A stretch of 64,000 bases of DNA from Chromatium okenii (GTDB taxonomy: Bacteria > Pseudomonadota > Gammaproteobacteria > Chromatiales > Chromatiaceae), in the NCBI RefSeq assembly GCF_002958735.1, contig NZ_PPGH01000010.1, positions 17,501 to 81,500 of the forward strand. The letters run 5' to 3'. Numbering within the stretch: position 1 is the first letter of the stretch; each line of letters starts with the position of its first letter. The position numbers and the translations under genes are program-made. The notes beneath the pieces are model-generated. The model worked only from the letters and a program-made list of their open reading frames with translations, was not told the origin of the DNA and made no database searches. This document shows, piece by piece, positions 57,369 to 64,000 of the stretch.

Positions 57369-58137
57369 ATACGGATGGCGTCTCGGCAAAATGCACACCA
57401 GCAGGCAGTTCAATCGTCATGCTCAACGGCAGATGATCGGAGAGTGCGTAATCAATGACGCGAGCGTTTACGACGCGCAACGCTGCGGACACGAGAATGT
57501 GATCCAGCGTGTGACGTGGTCGCCAGCTCGGAAAGGTTTTCAGTGCACAATCCAGTCCGTGCATTTCGGTTTGCTGCAACAAAGCGCGTAACCCTTTGGA
57601 ATCACAACCACAATTAAAATCGCCCATCAATACGAGACGCGGATGTTGGGCAGCCAACTGAATTAAATAATCCAATTGCTGGCGCTGCGCTCGTCCGCCA
57701 AGTGCTAGATGCACAATTGCGATTGCCAAATCACTGCCATCCGTTAGTGGAAATTCTGCCACCACTGCGCCGCGCCCCGGCAACCCCGGCAGTCGATGCG
57801 CAGTAATTTGTTGCGGGCACAACCGACTGAGCAGGCCGTTACTGTGTTGGGCGAACGGGCCGAGATTGCGGTTGATTTGGCGATACCAGTACGGAAATGC
57901 GCCGTGGCGGGCGAGATATTGCACTTGATCAATGTAGGCGCTGCGCAGGCTGCCGGCGTCTACTTCTTGCAATCCAACAAGATCGAATTGACGGAGCAAT
58001 TGTGCAATGCGCGTCAGATTGACCAGTTGCTCGGGATGCGGAAGTAAGTGCTTCCAACTGTTGGTGAAATAGTCGCTGTACTGGCGGGAGTGAATGCCAG
58101 CTTGCACGTTGTAGCTGAGGAGATTCAGTTGGCGCAT
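57343..58137 (-). CDS. Endonuclease/exonuclease/phosphatase-family protein
   Basis: The 264-residue protein has the EEP fold marks: L-L-S-Y-N-V-Q-A-G at the start, G-L-Q-E-V-D-A-G near 57, N-G-L-L-S-R-L near 100, V-H-L-A-L-G near 142, G-D-F-N-C-G near 175 and a final S-D-H-L-P-L. These supply the metal and catalytic residues of phosphodiesterases acting on DNA, inositol phosphates or lipids. Substrate is unknown. ATG 58137 is used; GTG 58146 is an alternative. It overlaps the convergent SMR gene end. Confidence 0.88.
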   Translation of the reverse strand: MRQLNLLSYNVQAGIHSRQYSDYFTNSWKHLLPHPEQLVNLTRIAQLLRQFDLVGLQEVDAGSLRSAYIDQVQYLARHGAFPYWYRQINRNLGPFAQHSNGLLSRLCPQQITAHRLPGLPGRGAVVAEFPLTDGSDLAIAIVHLALGGRAQRQQLDYLIQLAAQHPRLVLMGDFNCGCDSKGLRALLQQTEMHGLDCALKTFPSWRPRHTLDHILVSAALRVVNARVIDYALSDHLPLSMTIELPAGVHFAETPSVFNGLTPRD

Positions 58138-58148
58138 TGTTGACACAA

Positions 58149-58179
58149 TAAAAAACGGCAGGATGTCCTGCCGTTTTTT
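58149..58179 (-). terminator. Terminator after cytochrome c4
   Basis: ACGGCAGGA (58155-58163) pairs with TCCTGCCGT (58166-58174), with A residues on the left and T residues on the right, so it can act on both strands; the c4 stop is 24 bases away. Confidence 0.9.
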
Positions 58180-58197
58180 GTCATCCTCGAAAGGCAG

Positions 58198-58848
58198 TTA
58201 CTTGGCAGCAAGTCCCTGAATATATTGAGATACTGCGGTCATTTCTTGATCGGTCATCCGCGCCGTGACGCCGCGCATCATGCCATTCGGATCATTTGCC
58301 CGTTCCTGCTTTTGGAAATAGCCCAGCGTTTGTTTGATGTAACCAGCGTGTTGACCAGACAGACGCGGGAATCTGGACAATCCCTGACCAAGACCAGCTG
58401 GACCATGACAACCGCTGCACGCAGGAACACCAGTGGTTGGATTGCCAGCGCGATAAATACTTTCACCGAGTTTGGTCAATTCGGAATCAGCCGTGCCACC
58501 GCTTTGTTTTTGGCTGGAGAAATACGCAGCGACATCTGCAACTTCTTGATCGGTCAATGGCATTGCCATCGGCGTCATCTGGACGTTGTAACGGTTACCC
58601 GCTTTGAAGTCCATGATTTGCTTCTTAATGTAATCAGGATGCTGACCAGCGAGCTTCGGCCAAATGGGAACTAAACTGTTGCCTTGCGGACCGTGACAGG
58701 CGATGCAAATGGTGCTCGCCTTTTGTTCGCCAGCTTTAATATCTCCGGTCGTTACCTGAGACGCCGCTGCTGCGTGTTGTTCAGCAGCCTGTACCACGCC
58801 AGCTGCGAAAATCGCTGCGACTGAAATCGTTAAGAGCAAAGTTTTCAT
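58198..58848 (-). CDS. Cytochrome c4 (dihaem)
   Basis: Periplasmic dihaem electron carrier that feeds terminal oxidases. The 216-residue protein has a signal peptide (about 1-21, ending V-Q-A-A), two cytochrome c domains with C-I-A-C-H near 48 and C-S-G-C-H near 143, and axial methionine regions (M-T-P-M-A and M-M-R-G-V). The length and two-domain layout fit c4. It may be membrane associated by charge, as in other gammaproteobacteria. Single-gene unit with its own terminator. Confidence 0.93.
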   Translation of the reverse strand: MKTLLLTISVAAIFAAGVVQAAEQHAAAASQVTTGDIKAGEQKASTICIACHGPQGNSLVPIWPKLAGQHPDYIKKQIMDFKAGNRYNVQMTPMAMPLTDQEVADVAAYFSSQKQSGGTADSELTKLGESIYRAGNPTTGVPACSGCHGPAGLGQGLSRFPRLSGQHAGYIKQTLGYFQKQERANDPNGMMRGVTARMTDQEMTAVSQYIQGLAAK

Positions 58849-59027
58849 CAGTTGTTCCGCGAGAAACTCCGGTATTGAAACCAGAGAGAAGTTGATAGGT
58901 TTGTTGGGTTAGCTTATTGAAAAACCGGCTTTTTATATCAGATATTGAGCATTTCAGTCAACCTGAACCAAGGTGTTCAAGCCAGTTGAAAGACAGCGTT
59001 TTGCTGCGTTTAGTTTCGCTTTCAACG

Positions 59028-60149
59028 TTACAGCAATACTAAATTATCACGGTGAATCAGTTCGTCATCGTCCAGATAACCCAAGATCGCCTCAAACTGG
59101 CTCGACGCCAAACCACGAATGCGTGTTGCTGCCGCTGCGTCATAATTCACCAGACCGCGAGCAACTTCGCGCCCTAGCTCGTCAATGCAAGCGACTACTT
59201 CGCCGCGCTCAAACTTTCCCTGCACCGCTTTAACACCGACCGCCAACAAACTGGTTCCGTTGTCGCGCAGCGCCCGCACTGCGCCAGCATCCAACACCAA
59301 ACGCCCGCGCACTTGCAAATGTCCAGCCAGCCACTGTTTACGCGCTGCCTGCGGTTCCTGCGCGGGCATCAACAAAGTACCGACTGGCGCACTGGCGCCG
59401 ATGCGCGTCAACACTGCTTCACCGCGTCCCGGCGCAATCACGGTTGGCGTTCCCGACCGCGCCGCCAGCCGCGCTGCCCGAATTTTCGTCACCATCCCGC
59501 CAGTGCCGAGTCCGGTGACGCTGCCGCCAGCCACTGCATCCAGCAGCGGATCGTCAACGCCGGTTTCCGTAATCAGCTGCGCGGTCGGATGAAAACGCGG
59601 ATCGGCATCAAACAGCCCGTCTTGATCGGTCAGCAAAATCAGCAAATCCGCTTCAATCAGATTAGCGACCAACGCTGCCAGCGTGTCGTTATCGCCAAAC
59701 CGCAGTTCATCGGTCGCTACGGTGTCGTTTTCGTTGATGACCGGAATCACGCCGAGCCGCAGCAGCGTGCGTAACGTACTGCGCGCATTGAGATAACGGA
59801 CGCGATTGGCGAGATCGTCGCGGGTCAACAGCACCTGCGCGGTGTGCAATCCGCAAGTTTGGAAACAATCTTCGTAAGCCCGCACCAGTCCCATTTGCCC
59901 AATCGCGGCAGCAGCTTGGAGTTCGTGCAACGCTTTGGGACGGCGCTGCCAACCCATTCGCGCCATACCTTCCGCAACTGCGCCGGAGGACACCAGCACG
60001 ACTTCGTGACCGGCGCGACGACGCTCGGCAATCTGTTCCACCCAGGGCATCAGCAGCGCGTGTGTCAGCCCGTGACCGTCTTGGGTTAATAAGGCGCTGC
60101 CGATTTTGACGACCCAGCGCCGGGTCGTTGCGAGAGAATGACGGGTCAT
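59028..60149 (-). CDS. proB: Glutamate 5-kinase
   Basis: First enzyme of proline synthesis. The 373-residue product has the amino acid kinase domain ([10 protein letters not shown] at the start, V-S-S-G-A-V-A-E-G near 52, N-E-N-D-T-V near 140, L-L-T-D-Q-D-G-L near 170, G-T-G-G-M-V-T-K near 215) and the C-terminal PUA domain (from about 280). It follows obgE by 21 bases, in the common rplU-rpmA-obgE-proB order. Confidence 0.96.
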   Translation of the reverse strand: MTRHSLATTRRWVVKIGSALLTQDGHGLTHALLMPWVEQIAERRRAGHEVVLVSSGAVAEGMARMGWQRRPKALHELQAAAAIGQMGLVRAYEDCFQTCGLHTAQVLLTRDDLANRVRYLNARSTLRTLLRLGVIPVINENDTVATDELRFGDNDTLAALVANLIEADLLILLTDQDGLFDADPRFHPTAQLITETGVDDPLLDAVAGGSVTGLGTGGMVTKIRAARLAARSGTPTVIAPGRGEAVLTRIGASAPVGTLLMPAQEPQAARKQWLAGHLQVRGRLVLDAGAVRALRDNGTSLLAVGVKAVQGKFERGEVVACIDELGREVARGLVNYDAAAATRIRGLASSQFEAILGYLDDDELIHRDNLVLL

Positions 60150-60170
60150 TGTGGATGAGAAAGTCTTTGC

Positions 60171-61301
<1,131 letters not shown>

Positions 61302-61325
61302 CTACTTAATAATCTGCTAAAAATG

Positions 61326-61353
61326 AAAAAGCCCCGTCTGCAAAGACGAGGCT
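61326..61353 (-). terminator. Terminator after rpmA
   Basis: AGCCCCGTCT (61330-61339) pairs with AGACGAGGCT (61344-61353) with one mismatch; on the minus strand TTTTTC follows. It may set ribosomal protein output above that of obgE. Confidence 0.8.
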
Positions 61354-61394
61354 CAGAGTGTGCAGAGTGACGAACGCCCGCTCGAACTGCGAAA

Positions 61395-61652
61395 TCAGAC
61401 GTTCTCAACGGTCACAAACTTACGATTTTCTGCACCGCGCACCAAGAATTTCACCACGCCGTCACGCAAGGCAAACAAGGTGTGATCGCGTCCACAGCCG
61501 ACGTTAACGCCGTTGTGAAATTTGGTTCCACGCTGCCGCACGATGATGCTGCCAGCGGTGACGGTTTGACCGCCAAACACTTTAACGCCGAGGCGTTTCG
61601 ATTCGGAATCGCGGCCATTGCGTGAACTGCCGCCTGCTTTTTTATGTGCCAT
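61395..61652 (-). CDS. rpmA: 50S ribosomal protein L27
   Basis: The 85-residue protein begins [16 protein letters not shown], the conserved tail that reaches the peptidyl transferase centre, followed by L-G-V-K-V-F-G-G-Q and [14 protein letters not shown]. No N-terminal extension that would need cleavage (as in Firmicutes) is present. It is 12 bases after rplU. Confidence 0.97.
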   Translation of the reverse strand: MAHKKAGGSSRNGRDSESKRLGVKVFGGQTVTAGSIIVRQRGTKFHNGVNVGCGRDHTLFALRDGVVKFLVRGAENRKFVTVENV

Positions 61653-61664
61653 TGGGGTCTCCTT

Positions 61665-61979
61665 TTAACCGCCGCTGATGTTTGTAATTTTAAGCGCGGT
61701 GTACCACTGCCGATGTCCTTGACGCTTCATGTAATGTTTGCGCCGACGGAATTTCACGATCTTGACTTTTTGTGCCCGCCCGTGACTTGCGACTGTTGCA
61801 GTCACTGAGCAACCATCGAGATAGGGTTTACCAACTCTGATGTCATCGCCGTCAGCGATCATCAGCACTTGGTTAAGGTCGATACTTGCACCTTCTTCGG
61901 CAACCAGTTTTTCAACTTTTACCGTATCACCTTCGGAAACACGGTATTGTTTACCGCCGGTTTGAATGACCGCGTACAT
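61665..61979 (-). CDS. rplU: 50S ribosomal protein L21
   Basis: The 104-residue protein starts [14 protein letters not shown] and ends with [16 protein letters not shown], both L21 marks. L21 binds 23S rRNA. It diverges from ispB, the usual arrangement. The 292-base region between the two genes holds a strong ispB promoter and, on the minus strand, only weak promoter-like sequence. Confidence 0.97.
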   Translation of the reverse strand: MYAVIQTGGKQYRVSEGDTVKVEKLVAEEGASIDLNQVLMIADGDDIRVGKPYLDGCSVTATVASHGRAQKVKIVKFRRRKHYMKRQGHRQWYTALKITNISGG

Positions 61980-62204
61980 GTCTTCAAGTCCTCAAAATTA
62001 TTCGGAATTGTTATCGACGCCCAGCGCCGGAACAAAGAAGCGGAATGGTATGTCGATATGGCATATTGCGTCAATCGTTTCACCCTGCGCTTCATTTAAG
62101 AGGACACCAATTTTGAGCGTTTTATTGCGAATCAGTCGACCGCAACCACACAAATGGCGTAATCTTAGCGCGTTACGAATAAACCTAAACCGCAACCCAG
62201 TGGC

Positions 62205-62233
62205 TTGACAGTTTTTTGTGCCACTCCTAGCAT
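62205..62233 (+). promoter_or_regulatory. Sigma-70 promoter of ispB
   Basis: TTGACA (62205-62210), 17-base spacer, TAGCAT (62228-62233). It lies 38 bases before ATG 62272 and excludes the in-frame GTG at 62218 as a start. Confidence 0.8.
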
Positions 62234-62271
62234 CATTAACCGCCATCATCGACAAATTCCTAAATATACGC

Positions 62272-63240
62272 ATGGACCTCTCCACGATTCGACACCCCGT
62301 CGCTGAGGACTCGAAGGCCGTGGACGCCTTGATCCTGCGCCGTCTTCAGTCTGACGTTGTTCTGATTAACCAAATCGGTCATTACATCGTGAATAGCGGC
62401 GGTAAACGCCTGCGTCCACTGTGTGTGCTGCTGGCTGCTCGTGCCTGCGGCTACAGCGGTGAGCGCCATATTGATCTCGCTGCCGTTGTTGAATTTATTC
62501 ACACGTCAACGCTGTTGCATGACGATGTGGTTGACGGTTCGGAATTGCGCCGTAACCGTGAAACCGCCAACGTGGTCTGGGGCAATGACGCCAGCGTATT
62601 GGTCGGCGATTTTCTGTATTCCCGCGCTTTTGAAATGATGGTTGATGTCGGCAGTATGCGGGTCATGGAAGTCTTGGCTCACGCGACCAATCGCATTGCC
62701 GAAGGCGAAGTGCTGCAATTGCTCAATGAACGCGATCCTGACACCAGCGAAACGCGCTATATGGAAGTCATCACCCGCAAGACAGCAACGTTATTTGAAG
62801 CCGGATCGCGGCTGGGCGCAGTGCTGGCGGATTCGTCGTCAGCCGTTGAAGCAGCAGCAGCGAGTTATGGTTTGAATTTGGGCATTGCTTTTCAGTTGAT
62901 CGACGATGCACTGGATTACAGCGTCGATAATGCGGAATGGGGAAAAAATGTTGGTGATGATCTTGAGGAGGGAAAACCAACATTGCCGGTAATTCGTGCA
63001 ATAGCGGTTGGTACTCCGGCGCAGCAAACACTGCTGCGCGACGCCATTGAACACGGTGGACGCGATCAAATCGACGCGGTAATCCAAGCGATTGCCTCAA
63101 CAGATGCAATCGCCTACACTGCGCAGCTCGCAAAAACGCATGTGATACGTGCGCAGGAAGCACTCAAAGTGTTACCTGTTTCGGCAGCCACTGAAGCACT
63201 GGCGTTAATGGCGGATTTTGCAATTAGTCGCACACATTGA
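62272..63240 (+). CDS. ispB: Octaprenyl diphosphate synthase
   Basis: Makes the C40 side chain of ubiquinone from FPP and IPP. The 322-residue product has normal length with G-G-K-R-L-R-P near 42, the first Asp-rich motif L-L-H-D-D-V-V-D near 82, G-D-F-L-Y-S-R-A near 112 and the second Asp-rich motif L-I-D-D-A-L-D-Y near 210. Chain length is assigned from the usual rplU-rpmA/ispB context and overall similarity and not from residues near the motif. Confidence 0.94.
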   Translation: MDLSTIRHPVAEDSKAVDALILRRLQSDVVLINQIGHYIVNSGGKRLRPLCVLLAARACGYSGERHIDLAAVVEFIHTSTLLHDDVVDGSELRRNRETANVVWGNDASVLVGDFLYSRAFEMMVDVGSMRVMEVLAHATNRIAEGEVLQLLNERDPDTSETRYMEVITRKTATLFEAGSRLGAVLADSSSAVEAAAASYGLNLGIAFQLIDDALDYSVDNAEWGKNVGDDLEEGKPTLPVIRAIAVGTPAQQTLLRDAIEHGGRDQIDAVIQAIASTDAIAYTAQLAKTHVIRAQEALKVLPVSAATEALALMADFAISRTH

Positions 63241-63249
63241 TTGGATTTT

Positions 63250-63326
<77 letters not shown>

Positions 63327-63341
63327 TAATGAATACTTAAT

Positions 63342-63365
63342 AGCCGCTGCCCAGCGGCTTTTTTG
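63342..63365 (+). terminator. Terminator after tRNA-Pro
   Basis: AGCCGCT (63342-63348) pairs with AGCGGCT (63353-63359) with a 4-base loop, then a T-run (63359-63364). Confidence 0.9.
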
Positions 63366-63470
63366 TGCGTGTTGTTTTTAGGATGCAATAGGCTTCTCGG
63401 TGAAGTCACCCGCGATTAGGTAAATCCGGTATCATCCGGCGATTTATCCGATCAGGTCTGAAATAGTCCG

Positions 63471-64000
63471 ATGGTTACTCGTCTGTTTAAAAAGCTCTTT
63501 GGAAGTCGTAACGAACGGCTCGTCAAAACTCTGCTCAAATCTGTAGCGCAAATCAACGCGCTGGAATCGACGTTAATCTCGCTCTCCGATGCAGCGCTGG
63601 CAGCGAAAACAGCGGAGTTTCGGCAACGTTTGGATGCTGGCGCGACGCTCGATAGCCTGTTACCGGAAGCGTTTGCCGTCGTGCGCGAAGCTGGCAAACG
63701 TGTTCTCGGAATGCGCCATTTCGATGTGCAAATGGTCGGCGGCATGGTGCTGAACGACGGCAAAATCGCCGAAATGCGCACCGGCGAAGGCAAAACGCTG
63801 GTCGCCACTCTCGCTGCTTATCTCAACGCGCTGCCCGGCAAAGGCGTTCACGTTGTCACCGTCAACGATTATCTCGCTCGCCGCGATGCTGCATGGATGG
63901 GACGGCTCTATCATTTTCTCGGTCTCTCGGTCGGCGTCATCAATTCCTCCGGCGGGCTGGGACCAGATGTTTCCTCGTATCAATTCGAGCCCAGTTATGA
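63471..64000 (+). CDS. secA: Protein translocase ATPase SecA (N-terminal part)
   Basis: SecA is the motor of the Sec export channel. The first 176 codons are in the window and the gene runs off the end. The start is [16 protein letters not shown], followed by [17 protein letters not shown], then M-R-T-G-E-G-K-T-L (Walker A) near residue 105 and [11 protein letters not shown] near 130. These are invariant in SecA. It is preceded by a tRNA and its terminator, not by lpxC/secM as in E. coli. Confidence 0.96.
   Translation, partial: MVTRLFKKLFGSRNERLVKTLLKSVAQINALESTLISLSDAALAAKTAEFRQRLDAGATLDSLLPEAFAVVREAGKRVLGMRHFDVQMVGGMVLNDGKIAEMRTGEGKTLVATLAAYLNALPGKGVHVVTVNDYLARRDAAWMGRLYHFLGLSVGVINSSGGLGPDVSSYQFEPSY

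Noticed and set aside
58985..59026. 8 bp stem GTTGAAAG/CTTTCAAC after proB as a terminator
   Set aside because: The loop is 26 bases and no T-run follows on the minus strand.

Overview
This 64 kb window is a gene-dense chromosomal segment of a gammaproteobacterium. The marker genes (trmD-rplS, rpsF-rpsR-rplI-dnaB, gyrB, ftsY-ftsE-ftsX, rplU-rpmA-obgE-proB, secA, bamC, lspA, tolQRAB) all read as gammaproteobacterial. A PucC/LhaA-type (BCD family) transporter, a tkt-gap-pgk-pyk-fba sugar-phosphate cluster with a CbbA-type aldolase, cobalamin genes, cytochrome c4 and an octaheme cytochrome with a cytochrome b suggest a sulfur-metabolising, possibly phototrophic purple sulfur lineage. Base composition looks close to half G+C. 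A Chromatium-like organism would fit, but that is an inference and not shown by the sequence.

Layout. 0-8.5 kb: end of trmD, rplS, surE, an unusual asparagine-synthase-like gene, an orphan NuoC/D-HyfG-like gene without metal ligands, the PucC-like transporter, a periplasmic haem protein, a frameshifted J-domain gene and a rubredoxin. 8.6-14.7 kb: tRNA-Met, ychF, dapA-bamC, a BolA-like gene, lspA and a BtuCD-type transporter. 14.7-18.8 kb: cobE and cobB (both frameshifted), a degenerate GlgC homologue, a small protein made of MshEN-like repeats and a stand-alone cyclic-nucleotide-binding protein. 19-26 kb: rpsF-rpsR-rplI, dnaB, tRNA-Ser, pmbA, gyrB. 26-32 kb: ygiQ convergent with tolQRAB, with both loci invaded by a C-run/G-run palindromic repeat. 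32-46 kb: a large soluble sensor kinase, then fba, pyk, pgk, gap and tkt on the minus strand, split between pgk and gap by an A+T-rich islet with a toxin-antitoxin pair, a DNA methyltransferase, a HicB-like protein and three unknown small genes. 46-52 kb: a thioredoxin-like gene, metK, ubiT, a cytochrome b plus octaheme cytochrome operon, yqhA. 52-58 kb: an ftsY-N-terminus-like small ORF, a methyltransferase, ftsYEX, an SMR transporter split by a 312 bp element, a phosphodiesterase-like gene. 58-64 kb: cytochrome c4, proB, obgE, rpmA, rplU, ispB, tRNA-Pro and the start of secA.

Two kinds of gene disruption need to be kept apart. (1) Single-base frameshifts in the J-protein, btuD, cobE, cobB, glgC-like, cNMP-protein and RelE-like genes. 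Apart from some of those in cobB, each is cured by adding one base to a short homopolymer or base run, which looks more like sequencing undercalls than decay. (2) True insertions of repeat elements in ygiQ (77 bp), tolA (32 bp) and the SMR gene (312 bp plus a 4 bp duplication). In each case exact removal restores one continuous reading frame. No CRISPR array, prophage or complete insertion sequence was seen.
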